A stretch of 64,000 nt of DNA from Bacillota bacterium (GCA_022706685.1 JAKJCA010000003.1:1-64000), one strand, 5' to 3'. Numbered from the stretch's first letter, positions 40,511-50,018 are shown. Numbers and translations are program-made. Notes: generated by a model from the letters alone, not told the origin.

Positions 40511-41692
40511 TTATACCGAATCGAAATGATAGGTGAACATCGGCAGCGGAAACCACTGCGCGATTTGCGGCGGGAAGGTCCTGCGTTCGGCGGAAGAGAG
40601 GGAGAAGAACGCGCGCATCGCCTCGTGGTGCCCGAGTTCGAAGGCGGCGGGGCCCTGCGACTTCGCCACTTCCGGCACGCCGGCTTTGACGCTGACGGCG
40701 AGGTTTTCGTCCCCTGCCCTGCCGTGAATCAGGAAGGACGCCTCGCCGTCGCACAGCGGCTCGAGCGCGGCCTTGACCTTCAGAAACGCCCGCAGCACCC
40801 TCTCGAAGCAGAGGACGGTATAGCACTCGGAGTGCCTGAGGCTGCAATTCTCCGCCGTCACGGTGAAGAAATCGAGGCCGGTCTTGTCGAAGGGGGCGAC
40901 GGTGAAGCCCAGTTGAGGATTTTGGACCGTTTCAAAAACGGCGAGGACCATTTCTTTACAGGCGTCGGCATCGACGGCCTTGAAATCGCCCAGGCCGCCT
41001 TCCCTGCCGACGGTAAAGAAACCCCGGAACGCCTCGCCCTTGAACGCGGCGAAAGGCCGGCTGCGCCAGGAACAAAGGATGTCGTAGAGTTCATCCGGTT
41101 GATGCGGCGCATAGCAGGATTCGCTCCTGAGCAGCCGTTCGACGGCTTCGAGCGTTTGCGTATCCTGCGGCGCAATCTCCCTGACATCCAGGATATTTTC
41201 GGCGTCGGAACCGAAACAGTGCCTGATGTTGGAGAGGTTGAAGCCGAAACTGTATTGCAGACCCGCCGGTTCGAAAGAAAAATAGCCGTAGCGTTGGCGC
41301 TGGCCGCCCAGCAGGCCGAAATCGGTTTTACTCGCGATCATATCGTCGAGAGCCTGGTTCATACAGTTGATCATATAGCCCTTCGAGCGCGCGTCGCGCG
41401 CGACGGCGACGTTGCCGATACCGCCGCAGCGAAGGGCTTCCCCTCCCGCCGAAACGGTATTGTAATACAGGCCGACGGCGGCCTTGACGGTGTCCCCTTC
41501 CATAACGCAGAAGTTGTTGTAACAGGGGTCATACCGGGGTTGGTACAATTTGGGCAGCAGGGACATAAAATCGCGCTTGGTCTCGGGGTCGTCGTCGCGG
41601 AAAAAGACCTCGTCGAGGAACGCGATGAGCTGCTCGTAGTGTTCGGGAGGGGTCCTGCCCGCGTAAATGTTGCCGGAAATATCAATCAGCAT
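40511..41692 (-). CDS. Eis-like GNAT N-acetyltransferase with SCP2-like C-terminus
   Basis: A 393-residue protein. The GNAT acetyl-CoA site is GIGNVAVARDARSKGYMINCMNQAL, followed by the Eis-type FGLLGGQRQRYGYFSFEPAG. A second degenerate GNAT half is in the middle and the sterol-carrier-like domain ends the chain (GEASFLIHGRAGDENLAVSVKAGVPEV). Eis family members acetylate amines on aminoglycosides or other substrates; the natural target here is unknown. First gene of a two-gene unit with the mannosidase. The start ATG sits very close to GAAAGG, so it may be imperfectly placed. Confidence 0.87.
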   Translation of the reverse strand: MLIDISGNIYAGRTPPEHYEQLIAFLDEVFFRDDDPETKRDFMSLLPKLYQPRYDPCYNNFCVMEGDTVKAAVGLYYNTVSAGGEALRCGGIGNVAVARDARSKGYMINCMNQALDDMIASKTDFGLLGGQRQRYGYFSFEPAGLQYSFGFNLSNIRHCFGSDAENILDVREIAPQDTQTLEAVERLLRSESCYAPHQPDELYDILCSWRSRPFAAFKGEAFRGFFTVGREGGLGDFKAVDADACKEMVLAVFETVQNPQLGFTVAPFDKTGLDFFTVTAENCSLRHSECYTVLCFERVLRAFLKVKAALEPLCDGEASFLIHGRAGDENLAVSVKAGVPEVAKSQGPAAFELGHHEAMRAFFSLSSAERRTFPPQIAQWFPLPMFTYHFDSV

Positions 41693-41715
41693 CCTTTCGC
41701 CAAATCATTATGACT

Positions 41716-41744
41716 ATGTTAAGCGATAAACCCGTCCGCGTCAA
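41716..41744 (-). promoter_or_regulatory. Promoter of the GNAT/mannosidase unit
   Basis: On the minus strand TTGACG (41739-41744), 17-base spacer and TAACAT (41716-41721), about 24 bp before the start codon. Confidence 0.55.
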
Positions 41745-41967
41745 CAAAAAGTGCGCCGTTTTGCGCGTTTCGGCGCGGGTATTTTCGCCTCGCCGGCCGG
41801 CGCGTCGCGCCCGTCCGTTTCGGAGCCGTTTTTGCCGTGCTCAGCGCGGTCTGCGCGGCGGCGCCGCGCGTCAAAAAAGGCGTGGGCATTAAGGAACTTG
41901 GCCCCCTGCCTGCGCGGCGGGAGGCCGGGGCAAGCGGAGCCGTGCAATCAATATCGCCGCAGGCCGG

Positions 41968-43272
41968 TCAGACGGTTTGCGGATTTTCTTCCTCGATGCC
42001 CCGGCTGATTAAGCCCCTGTTTTCTGCCCAGCGTTTTCTGCCGGCGACGCAGATGAGCAGGCCGGCCGCGGCAATGCACACCCAGGAAAGAATCGTCGCG
42101 TTCCAGCCTCCCCGGGCAGCCAGCACGCCGATGGTCACGCTCGACACGGAGGAAGCCGCGTTGGAGCACGCGTTGAGGAAGCCCGTCACGGTGGCGGACT
42201 TGCCCAACTGTTTAAAATACAGCGGAATAAAGGTCAAAAACATCGTATTGAGCCCGAGCATCGCCGTGGAGGAAGCGGCGATCATCAGCACGGCGGCATA
42301 GATATTTTTTACGCCCAGGAGGATTAGCAGGGTGAAAGACACCGCGCTAATGAGAAACATCACGGCGCTGGTCGTAAACTCGTTGTCAAAAAAGCGTTTG
42401 TTAAGCCCCACAGAAAGATAGGCGCCAAAGACGGAGGCGACCGGCAGAGCCACCGACAGCACGGAGGCAAAGGCCGGAGATACGCCGAAATATTCTTTCA
42501 GGAAGGCTGGCACCCAGAGCGTTACGCCGTCCTTGAGAACGCCGTTGAAAAGAATGCCGAAAGCGGCGAACGCCAGGCCGCTGCCGACAAAGAGTTTCAA
42601 GGCGCTTCGCAGGGTCTCTTTTCTGCCGGCAGCCGCCGCCTGTTCCCTGCGGGCGTTCCTGTCCGCTTCGCTTTGCGCGCAAGCGGCCGCGATATACTTG
42701 CGCAAGCCCGCCATGCCCGCCGCCCAAACCGCCGAGGCCAGAATCAGGAAGCCGCCGCTGAACAGGAAAACCGCGCGCCAGCCGGCAAGGCGCAGGATCA
42801 GCGCGGAACTCAGGTACGAAGCGATGGTGCCCGCCGGTATCGTCGAAGCGATGCCGACGCCCGCTCTCGTCTGCCGGTGCTGCGGCAGCCATTCGGAGAT
42901 GGCGCGTATCAGCGGCGACCAGAGCATGGCGCTGCAATAGCCGTTGAAACACCAGATGACCGGCATCAGCGGCACGAAGGTGTTGAAACCCATGAAAAGA
43001 TTGGCGGTACCGGCGCCGAAAAGGCCGGCGCCGATCATATATTTAGGGGATATTTTATCGCCGATAAGGCCGTTGAGCAGCTGCCCGACCGCGTAAAAAG
43101 CCAGGAAACCGGTGCCGACGGCACCCGCAAAGGCTTTTGACAGGTGAAGTTCCGCCATGATGGCAGGCATACAGGCCGAATAATTAAGCCGCCCGATATA
43201 GGTGGCGGAGTAAGCGAACCAGAAAAAGGCAAAAAGCACTGTGGCGCTCCGGTCGCCGCTGCGTTTATTCAT
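41968..43272 (-). CDS. Organophosphate:phosphate antiporter family (OPA) MFS transporter
   Basis: A 434-residue carrier with twelve hydrophobic spans. The start (FFWFAYSATYIGRLNYSACMPAIMAEL) and GTGFLAFYAVGQLLNGLIGDKISPKYMIGAGL match the OPA branch (GlpT, UhpT). WCFNGYCSAMLWSPLIRAISEWLP and the central linker rich in Ala and Arg agree. OPA carriers bring in glycerol 3-phosphate, hexose phosphates or similar in exchange for phosphate. Its start overlaps the stop of the upstream phosphodiesterase by 8 bases, so uptake is coupled to an outer-surface phosphodiesterase. Confidence 0.87.
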   Translation of the reverse strand: MNKRSGDRSATVLFAFFWFAYSATYIGRLNYSACMPAIMAELHLSKAFAGAVGTGFLAFYAVGQLLNGLIGDKISPKYMIGAGLFGAGTANLFMGFNTFVPLMPVIWCFNGYCSAMLWSPLIRAISEWLPQHRQTRAGVGIASTIPAGTIASYLSSALILRLAGWRAVFLFSGGFLILASAVWAAGMAGLRKYIAAACAQSEADRNARREQAAAAGRKETLRSALKLFVGSGLAFAAFGILFNGVLKDGVTLWVPAFLKEYFGVSPAFASVLSVALPVASVFGAYLSVGLNKRFFDNEFTTSAVMFLISAVSFTLLILLGVKNIYAAVLMIAASSTAMLGLNTMFLTFIPLYFKQLGKSATVTGFLNACSNAASSVSSVTIGVLAARGGWNATILSWVCIAAAGLLICVAGRKRWAENRGLISRGIEEENPQTV

Positions 43273-44230
43273 CGGCGCCGACCGCCTTGTTGGAAGCGAT
43301 AAAAATCAGGCGGCAGTCCTCGGAAAGGTTGCCGTGGTCGTTCCCCTGACCGCCGTGGTCGGAAGTGATGATGATGAGCCAGTCCTCGGAGGCGTAGTCC
43401 CGGCGCGCGCGGATGGTCCGGATGATATCAAAGGCGTCGCGGTCGCACAAGGCGACGGCTTCGCCATACTCCGGCACCCCGTTGCCGTAACCGCAGGCGT
43501 GCCCCGCCTCGTCCGGACGCTCGTAGATACTGAACAGGATATCGGGGCAGCCGGGGCTTGAAACCATATCAAGCAGAGCCGCCTGCATCTCCTGCTGGCC
43601 GGCATAGGTGTTCCAGGCGACGGGCAGCTTTTTGGCCTGGTCGTATAGCGCTTCGATGCGGTAGGTGGACCATGCCTTTTGTACGTGCCAGGGCCAAATA
43701 CACGCAAACACGGCGCTGCGGGCGCTGCCTTCTTCCACCAGCTGCGTCAGGAAAGTCTTCGGGCGGACGGTTTTAATAAAACCGTTATACCAAACGCCGT
43801 GGCCGACGGCCCACTCGCCCGTCAGCAGGGTCGTCCAGCCGGGCGCGGTTTTGGTCGGCTGCGTGTGCAGAAGCGTCCCGTCGCTGCCCGCGGCGGCGAT
43901 ATAGAGGCCGCCCTCGGCCGCGAGCAGATTGACGCCGCTGTCTGCCTTTCCTTTCAACAGCAAAGCGCTGTCGCAGCGCGCGCCGTCGAGACCGATGACA
44001 AAGCATTTCTTGACCGACTTGCCCGCGGGCAGCGGCGAACGGAAATGCGCCTTGACCGCCTCGGCGACGACGGTCTGCGGGTACGCACCGGCTGCGGTGT
44101 TGGCAAACATCCCCGATTCGTCCAGCCTCCGGGCGTATTGGCCGTCGCCTGCCGGAATCACGAGCCCCGCCAGCACGGCCATGAGCAGCGCCGGGAGCGA
44201 CAAGGCCATTTTTTTTACAGTTTGCAGCAT
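43265..44230 (-). CDS. Exported alkaline-phosphatase-superfamily phosphodiesterase (copy 1)
   Basis: A 321-residue protein with a signal-like N-terminus (MALSLPALLMAVLAGLVIP). The metal-site motifs of nucleotide pyrophosphatase/phosphodiesterases are clear: FVIGLDGARCD, the nucleophile threonine region KTAPGWTTLLTGEWAVGHGV, SIYERPDEAGHACGYG and ITSDHGGQGNDHGN. Likely a phosphodiesterase working outside the membrane. The start at 44230 follows AGGTG; GTG at 44239 is the alternative. It is preceded by its own paralogue and overlaps the OPA carrier gene, which could import its product. Confidence 0.85.
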   Translation of the reverse strand: MLQTVKKMALSLPALLMAVLAGLVIPAGDGQYARRLDESGMFANTAAGAYPQTVVAEAVKAHFRSPLPAGKSVKKCFVIGLDGARCDSALLLKGKADSGVNLLAAEGGLYIAAAGSDGTLLHTQPTKTAPGWTTLLTGEWAVGHGVWYNGFIKTVRPKTFLTQLVEEGSARSAVFACIWPWHVQKAWSTYRIEALYDQAKKLPVAWNTYAGQQEMQAALLDMVSSPGCPDILFSIYERPDEAGHACGYGNGVPEYGEAVALCDRDAFDIIRTIRARRDYASEDWLIIITSDHGGQGNDHGNLSEDCRLIFIASNKAVGADE

Positions 44231-44284
44231 CGTTTTCACCTAAAACAAACAGGCTTGTTCATTGGGCCGGATGCCGAACGGCAG

Positions 44285-45250
44285 TCAGCCGCCGGCTTGG
44301 CGGATTTTATTGGTAGCGATGAACGTCGTCCTGCACTCGACGGTTTGGGCGCCGTGGCCGGTGCCCTGCCCGCCGTGGTCGGAGGCAATGATAAAAAGCC
44401 AGTCCTCGCTGTCAAAGGTATCCCTTGCCTGAATCAGCCTGATGACAGCCAGCGAATCGCGGTCGCAGGCGCGGACCGCATCGGCGTAGGCGGGGTTGCC
44501 GTTGCCGAACCCGCCGTCGTGTCCCGCGGAATCGGGCCGCTCATAAATCAGAAAGATCAGATCGGCTGCGCCGGGCGAAGATACTTCTTGCGCCAGCGCG
44601 CCTTGAACGGCATCGTCCCCGCTGTAAGTCTCCCAACGGACATCGAGGCCCTGCTGCGCGGTGTAGGCGGCTTCTGCCCGGTACGTCGCGTCGGAAGCGG
44701 TGATGTGGCCGCCCCAGCTGCACAGAAAGACGGCGCTTGACGCCTGACCGCTCTCGACCAGGCTCGTCAGCACGGTGCGGCAGCTGCTTTTCAGCAAATC
44801 GCCGTTGTTGTAAACGCCGGTATCTTTCGCCCATTTGCCGGTGAGAATAGAAGCCCAGCCCGGGGCCGTACTCGTACTTTGCGTATCGATGATTTTGCTT
44901 TCGCCGCCGGCATAGGCGGCAAACAGCGCGCCCGCATCCGAGACCTCGCGGATGGCGCTGAGCGGCTCGTCCTTGAGCGTAAGGAGGGAGTCGCAGCGCG
45001 CGCCGTCCCAGCCGAAGATGACGCACTTTTTGACCGTCTTGCCCGGGGGCAGCGGCTGGCTGAAATGCGCGTTGACCATGTTGGCGACGGCGGTCTGCGG
45101 AAGGGCGTTGTCCAGCGTGTTGTCGAACATGCCGCTGTTGCCGATTTTTGCGGCGTACATGGTGGAATTAAACGTAAAGAGCAGGGCGAACAGGGGGATA
45201 AGCGCTTTGATGACTTTCACAAGCCTGGTCAATCCCGCGCCGGCGAACAT
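44285..45250 (-). CDS. Exported alkaline-phosphatase-superfamily phosphodiesterase (copy 2)
   Basis: A 321-residue paralogue, with the same plan: signal span VIKALIPLFALLFTFNSTMYA, then VKKCVIFGWDGARCDS, STAPGWASILTGKWAKDTGV, LIYERPDSAGHDGGFGN and IASDHGGQGTGHG. The two copies share the pre-catalytic block PQT-V-A...AHF-PLP-GK. They may process different diesters. First gene of the phosphodiesterase, phosphodiesterase, OPA transporter operon, from the promoter at 45296-45324. GGAGG ribosome-binding site. Confidence 0.85.
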   Translation of the reverse strand: MFAGAGLTRLVKVIKALIPLFALLFTFNSTMYAAKIGNSGMFDNTLDNALPQTAVANMVNAHFSQPLPPGKTVKKCVIFGWDGARCDSLLTLKDEPLSAIREVSDAGALFAAYAGGESKIIDTQSTSTAPGWASILTGKWAKDTGVYNNGDLLKSSCRTVLTSLVESGQASSAVFLCSWGGHITASDATYRAEAAYTAQQGLDVRWETYSGDDAVQGALAQEVSSPGAADLIFLIYERPDSAGHDGGFGNGNPAYADAVRACDRDSLAVIRLIQARDTFDSEDWLFIIASDHGGQGTGHGAQTVECRTTFIATNKIRQAGG

Positions 45251-45295
45251 AACAACCGCCTCCGTTTTGGTTATGATTCGTTTTTTCTATGTGTT

Positions 45296-45324
45296 ATCCT
45301 ATCATAAGCGCACTGCCATTTCAA
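45296..45324 (-). promoter_or_regulatory. Promoter of the phosphodiesterase/OPA operon
   Basis: On the minus strand TTGAAA (45319-45324), 17-base spacer and TAGGAT (45296-45301). Divergent from the purple-acid-phosphatase-like gene, whose own TATAAT is at 45358-45363. Confidence 0.5.
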
Positions 45325-45390
45325 CGAAACGGGTGTGGCAAATACCGCTTTTGCTGATATAATACCCCTATACGGAAGGAGTGTTCCAAA

Positions 45391-46767
45391 ATGAATAAAA
45401 CCGTTCGGCTCTGCATGGTTCCGCTCGCTTTGATACTCGCCTTTTACTTGTGCTTTACCTCGTTCGCGGCGCCCGCTTATACCCCGGAAGAACTCGAGGC
45501 GTGGACGGCCGGCTGGGAAACCATCAAAAACGACCCCGGCGACATGGTCCTGACGCCCGGAACCGACGAAACGCAGATGCGTTTCGCATGGCAGACGCGG
45601 CTTCGCGACGGCCGTTCGCAGCTGATGGTCAGCTCAAAGCCCGATATGTCGGACCCGCAAGCCCTTCATGTCGACAAGTCGTTGACCTTGACGGGTAAAT
45701 GGTCCAACAAAGCCGTGGCAACGGGGCTGTCGCCCGGCTCTGATTATTACTACAGTTATACCGCCGGGGGCGTCTGGACCGAACCCGGGCGTTTCATGGC
45801 TATCGGCAGCGAGGGTTTGAAGGCGCTGTTCCTTTCCGACCCGCAAATCGGCCGCTCGGGCGACGAATCGCTCGACTCGGTGCTCATCAGCGACTCCTGC
45901 GGCTTCAACGCGACGCTGCGCAAAGCGCTCGCTGCCGAACCGGACATTTCGCTGATATTGTGCGCCGGCGACCAGGTCAACACGGCGACCAGCGAAATAG
46001 AGTACAACGCGCTGCTGGAGGCGAAAGCCCTTCGCCACGTGCCTTTTGCGGCGGCGCAGGGCAACCACGATTTCAGTTACCCGATATATACCGACCGTTT
46101 CAACAACCCGAACCCTTTCAAGGCGTACGCGACCACCTCACTCGGGGGCAGAGGGTATTACTTCACCGCGGCCGGCGTGTTGTTTGTGGTGCTCGACTCC
46201 AACAACGGCTTGCTCTACGCCAATGAGGCGCTGCTGTGCGCGGCGGTACAGGCCTACCCCGAATGCGAAACGCGCGTGGTGATGATGCACCACCCGGTTT
46301 ACAAAGCCGATTCCGGCCCGCAGGGCAACCTGTTGACAGACGACTTCAACGGCGCCTATCTGGCAAGGGCGTTCGACCGCTGCGGCGTCGACCTGGTGCT
46401 GACGGGGCACGACCATGTCTATTACCGCACCGTTCCCATGCGCGGGTTCAAACCCGCGGCGGACGGAGAAGGCGCCGTTTATGTTTCGGCCGGTTCGGGT
46501 TCGGGCAGCAAGTATTCGGGTGCGCCCGAAACGGCCGCGCCCCACATCGCGTTTGCGGCGCAGAGTTTCGCGCCGATGTACTCCGTGCTCGAATTCGGCG
46601 GCGGCGCGGTTACGCTGAACACCTACCGCGCCGATACGATGGAAAAAGTCGACGGGGAAATTGTCATCCGCTGCGGGGAACAGGCGGCGCTGCCGGACGC
46701 GGGCATCCTGCTTGCTTTCGTCGACGCGCTGAGGGACCTTTTCGCTTTTGCCCGCGGCATGTTCTGA
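45391..46767 (+). CDS. Secreted purple-acid-phosphatase-like metallophosphoesterase
   Basis: A 458-residue exported enzyme (signal ALILAFYLCFTSFAAPAY). An N-terminal fibronectin-like purple-acid-phosphatase domain (MVLTPGTDETQMRFAWQT, then ATGLSPGSDYYYSYTAGG) leads to the catalytic core: SDPQIG, CAGDQV, QGNHDF, VMMHHPVYK and LTGHDHVYYRT. The enzyme should release phosphate from esters outside the cell. It diverges from the phosphodiesterase/OPA operon, so the two may share phosphate control, although no Pho box was recognised. ATG follows GGAAGGAG. Confidence 0.9.
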   Translation: MNKTVRLCMVPLALILAFYLCFTSFAAPAYTPEELEAWTAGWETIKNDPGDMVLTPGTDETQMRFAWQTRLRDGRSQLMVSSKPDMSDPQALHVDKSLTLTGKWSNKAVATGLSPGSDYYYSYTAGGVWTEPGRFMAIGSEGLKALFLSDPQIGRSGDESLDSVLISDSCGFNATLRKALAAEPDISLILCAGDQVNTATSEIEYNALLEAKALRHVPFAAAQGNHDFSYPIYTDRFNNPNPFKAYATTSLGGRGYYFTAAGVLFVVLDSNNGLLYANEALLCAAVQAYPECETRVVMMHHPVYKADSGPQGNLLTDDFNGAYLARAFDRCGVDLVLTGHDHVYYRTVPMRGFKPAADGEGAVYVSAGSGSGSKYSGAPETAAPHIAFAAQSFAPMYSVLEFGGGAVTLNTYRADTMEKVDGEIVIRCGEQAALPDAGILLAFVDALRDLFAFARGMF

Positions 46768-46812
46768 TATAGCGCTTCAGCAACGACGGAAAAACATGCC
46801 GGGAGAGTATTC

Positions 46813-48147
46813 ATGAGTAAAAAAATAATCGTCGCCGGAGCCGGTCACGGCGGGATTGCGGCCGCCGCCCTGCTCGCCAAGGCGGGGATGGATGTGACCG
46901 TATATGAACGCGCCCGGGAAGGTACGCTCGGCTACGACTGGACGGACATTTTCGCGCCCGGGGCTTTGAAAGCCGCTGGAATGGGTATGCCCCCGCGCGA
47001 GATGTACGAATACAAAACGAACATGACCTTTTACAGCCCCAACCGGAAGACACCGCTGACCCAGATCATCCCGCCGGCAGAACGGGAAATCAAGATGGAA
47101 CGCAGGGATATTTACCGCCATCTGATCGGCCACGCTCAGCGGTGCGGGGCGCGGTTTGTCTACGGCTGCGACATCCTGGGCCCGTTGCTCGCGGGCAACC
47201 GCGTCATCGGCATCAAGTCCGCGCAGGGCGATATCCATGCCGATCTGGTCATTGATGCGGCCGGAGTCCGCACGCCGCTGCGCACGCGCCTGCCCGCCGT
47301 CTGCGGCATCGAAAAAGAGCCCCGCCGTTACGAGGTGCTCTATGTCTACCGCGCGTTCTACGACCGCGCCTGCGCGGAAGAACCGGACGCGAAGTATAAG
47401 ATATTCCTCCTGCCGGAAGGCACGAGGGGCATCGCCTGGATTGCCGCGGAGGAAGGTTTCACCGATTTGCTCGTCGGCCGATTCGAACCTTTCGGTTTGG
47501 ACGAGGCCGAGCGTATGGCGGAAGCCCTGCGCGTTAAGAATCCCCGGCTGGGCCGCAAGGTGCTGCGCGGCGGCCGCTTGACCGAAATCCCTGTTCGCCA
47601 GCCGTTGGGCGTTATGGTCTGCGACGGTTATGCCGCCGTCGGGGACAGCGCTTTCATGACGATGCCGATCATCGGCTCGGGTATCGCCAACAGCCTGCGC
47701 GCGGCGGGCATGCTGGCCAAAACCGTGCTCGCGGACAAGGGCGGCGCATACAGCGCGCATACGCTGTGGCCTTATCAGGTGAAATACTATAAAGAAATCG
47801 GCGCCGGGCTCAGCGAAATCGCCTGCATCAAAAGCCTGCTGATGAGCATCACGCCGGCCGAACTCGATTACTGCTTTGAAAAAGGCGTTCTCACCGCACA
47901 GGATTTCGCGTTCGGGTCGGGCAACACCAGCCTCGCGAGCATGCTGAAAATCAAACCCGGCGACGCCGTCAACCGCGCGCAGGCGCTCATCGGGCAGCCC
48001 CAACTACTGAAAAAGGCGGCGCGTACCGGCGCGAAAATCGGTAAAGCGGCGCTGCTGATGAAAGCGATGCCGAAAACATACGGACCCTGCGACGTCGCGA
48101 AATGGTCCGCGAGGGTGCGGAAGTTTTACGCTGGGCTGATTGAGTGA
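46813..48147 (+). CDS. FAD-dependent oxidoreductase, geranylgeranyl-reductase-like
   Basis: A 444-residue flavoprotein. The dinucleotide site is IIVAGAGHGGIAAAALLAKAGMDVTVYERA, then a second flavin motif VIDAAGVRTPLR and the C-terminal GYAAVGDSAFMTMPIIGSGIANSLRAAGMLA, the GD block of the GGR/UbiH group. The middle substrate-binding sheet differs from well known members. Possible roles include reduction of polyprenyl chains or hydroxylation; none can be proved here. ATG follows GGGAGAG. It lies 45 bp after the phosphatase gene and 50 bp before the xylanase, apparently in one run. Confidence 0.85.
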   Translation: MSKKIIVAGAGHGGIAAAALLAKAGMDVTVYERAREGTLGYDWTDIFAPGALKAAGMGMPPREMYEYKTNMTFYSPNRKTPLTQIIPPAEREIKMERRDIYRHLIGHAQRCGARFVYGCDILGPLLAGNRVIGIKSAQGDIHADLVIDAAGVRTPLRTRLPAVCGIEKEPRRYEVLYVYRAFYDRACAEEPDAKYKIFLLPEGTRGIAWIAAEEGFTDLLVGRFEPFGLDEAERMAEALRVKNPRLGRKVLRGGRLTEIPVRQPLGVMVCDGYAAVGDSAFMTMPIIGSGIANSLRAAGMLAKTVLADKGGAYSAHTLWPYQVKYYKEIGAGLSEIACIKSLLMSITPAELDYCFEKGVLTAQDFAFGSGNTSLASMLKIKPGDAVNRAQALIGQPQLLKKAARTGAKIGKAALLMKAMPKTYGPCDVAKWSARVRKFYAGLIE

Positions 48148-48197
48148 GATAACCGCCGAAAAACGCCTCATTTTTGTTGAAAACGGGAGGGAACGCT

Positions 48198-49328
48198 ATG
48201 ATCGCCGCACTGGACAAAATGCTTTCCGTGGTTGTCGCCTTGCTGATGGCCGTATCCACGTTATCTTTGGACCCGCTTTTCAGCCGCGTGGAACGCACGG
48301 ACACCGGCGACTATATCGGCTTGAAAACCGCTTATGAGGACTATTTTCTCATCGGCGCCGCCGTCAGCGCGCAGTCGCTTTTCGCCAACGAGGAGATGGT
48401 CCTGAAAAACTTCAATTCGATTACCTGCGAAAACGCCATGAAAATTTATGCCCTCGAGCCGTCGGAGGGCAACTGGCAGTTCGCCGAAGCGGACGCGATC
48501 GCGGACTTCTGCCGCGCAAACGGGCTGGTGATGCGCGGGCACACGCTGGTTTGGGGTTACGCCTATGAGGTCTGCCCCTGGATGCTTTATGACGGGGAGA
48601 ATTACGCGTCCCCGGAGCTTTTTTACGCCAGGCTCAAGGAATACATCACGACCGTCATCGAGCGGTACGACGACGTGGTGTACTGCTGGGACGTGGTCAA
48701 CGAAGCGCTGAGTTACGACAATACCGGCACCTATAAAGATTATTTGGTATATCAACTGTACGGAGCGGACTACGTTAAAAAGGCTTTTGAGTTTGCCCGG
48801 GAAGCGCTGGATCGGATCGGCTCCGACGCGAAACTGTTTTACAACGAAACAAAGACCGAAAGAAACCAGATTAAAATGGATTATACCTATCGCCTGATCA
48901 AGAGCTTGTTGGACCAGGGAATACGGGTGGACGGCGTCGGCCTACAGGGGCATTTTGATTTTTACCACCCGAACGAGTCCGCCAGGCGGCTGGATCAAGA
49001 AATCAAACGCTTCGCGGGCCTCGGCATCGATGTGGAAATCACGGAAATGGACATCACCGTGTACGACGATATCTTTCCCGGTGTGAAATACGAAACTCTG
49101 CCGAAGTGGCGTGAAACGCTGCAGCGCGAGCGCTACCGCTCGTATTTCAAAGTACTGCGCGACAATGCCGACGTCATTACCAACGTCACTTTTTGGGGCG
49201 TCAACGACGCCGTTTCATGGAGGGCGCTCGGCAAAGACAGGCCGGACTGGCCGCTGCTTTTCGACAAGGACTCCAAGCCCAAAAGCAATTACTACGCGGT
49301 GACGGATTTCTATTTCACAAAACCGTAG
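48198..49328 (+). CDS. Endo-1,4-beta-xylanase-like enzyme, glycoside hydrolase family 10
   Basis: A 376-residue enzyme with a signal or anchor segment (MLSVVVALLMAVSTLSL). It covers a full GH10 barrel: ITCENAMKIYALEP, MRGHTLVWGYA, the acid/base E169 in WDVVNEAL, and the nucleophile E283 in VEITEMDI, followed by VTFWGVNDAVSW. GH10 enzymes cut beta-1,4-xylan. HTLVWG and NVTFWGV are diagnostic. ATG at 48198 follows GGGAGGG; the longer frame from 48174 has no ribosome-binding site. Next gene, a small lipoprotein, follows at 34 bp. Confidence 0.95.
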   Translation: MIAALDKMLSVVVALLMAVSTLSLDPLFSRVERTDTGDYIGLKTAYEDYFLIGAAVSAQSLFANEEMVLKNFNSITCENAMKIYALEPSEGNWQFAEADAIADFCRANGLVMRGHTLVWGYAYEVCPWMLYDGENYASPELFYARLKEYITTVIERYDDVVYCWDVVNEALSYDNTGTYKDYLVYQLYGADYVKKAFEFAREALDRIGSDAKLFYNETKTERNQIKMDYTYRLIKSLLDQGIRVDGVGLQGHFDFYHPNESARRLDQEIKRFAGLGIDVEITEMDITVYDDIFPGVKYETLPKWRETLQRERYRSYFKVLRDNADVITNVTFWGVNDAVSWRALGKDRPDWPLLFDKDSKPKSNYYAVTDFYFTKP

Positions 49329-49361
49329 ATGTTTCAACTTGACGGCAAAGGGTTGATTGAG

Positions 49362-49757
49362 ATGAAAAAGCTCGCTTTACTTCTGCCGCTGCTTTGGATG
49401 GCCGCGGCATTCAGCGGCTGCTCGAAAGCCCCCGGCGCGCCCGCCGAAATCCGGGCGGACCGCGTCACCATCACTTACGGCGTCAGCAGTTACGCGATGT
49501 TCACGCAAGACGAAACCGCCGTTCAAAAAATCGCGGACGCTTTCAGCGGGCTGCAGTTTGAGGAAACGGACCGGGAAATGGATGTTTTTACGGCGATGAA
49601 CGTCGTTTTTCAAAATGGCGACCAGGTAACCGCGCGTTTCAGCGTCGACAAAAACGGCGTGTTTACCGTCGGCAACGATAGCGCATATTATCGTTTGAAA
49701 TCCGGTTCGTTCCCTTACGAAGAAGTGTACGGCCTTTATGAAAACAGCAGGCGGTGA
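49362..49757 (+). CDS. Small hypothetical lipoprotein, 131 aa
   Basis: It starts MKKLALLLPLLWMAAAFSGCSKAPG with a lipobox FSGC near residue 19. The mature domain of about 110 residues is beta-rich (ADRVTITYGVSSYAMFTQDE, then DGDQVTARFSVDKNGVFTVGNDSAYYRL). No family recognised; similar small lipoproteins often act as PepSY- or DUF-type inhibitors or binding modules. Placed after the xylanase, probably co-transcribed. The interval 49758-50018 holds only the promoter described next. Confidence 0.65.
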   Translation: MKKLALLLPLLWMAAAFSGCSKAPGAPAEIRADRVTITYGVSSYAMFTQDETAVQKIADAFSGLQFEETDREMDVFTAMNVVFQNGDQVTARFSVDKNGVFTVGNDSAYYRLKSGSFPYEEVYGLYENSRR

Positions 49758-49853
49758 CGGGTTTTCGGTTCGGGCGGGTGGCGATCAAGTCCTTCGCGCA
49801 AGCACGTTTCGCCGAAACTTTGCCGTTTTGCTGACATATCCATTCTGTTTTGG

Positions 49854-49883
49854 TTGACAAAATAACATCAGCGGTTTTATAAT
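49854..49883 (+). promoter_or_regulatory. Promoter of the von Willebrand A surface protein
   Basis: TTGACA at 49854, an 18-base spacer and TATAAT at 49878-49883, leaving a leader of about 130 bases before the start codon. Confidence 0.72.
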
Positions 49884-50018
49884 TCGAATAACATATACAA
49901 TTTCATATCGAATCCCGCGTCAATTCGCATCGGCAAACACCGCCCTCTTCAACGGGACACAGCTTGCGAAAACCAATGAAGTCACATCGTTCAGGGACTA
50001 TCATTTTTCGGAGGTGTC

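Noticed and set aside
41693..41967. Search for a gene or RNA in this 275-bp interval
   Set aside because: Several short frames overlap but none has a ribosome-binding site or family motif. Only the promoter of the GNAT gene is supported.
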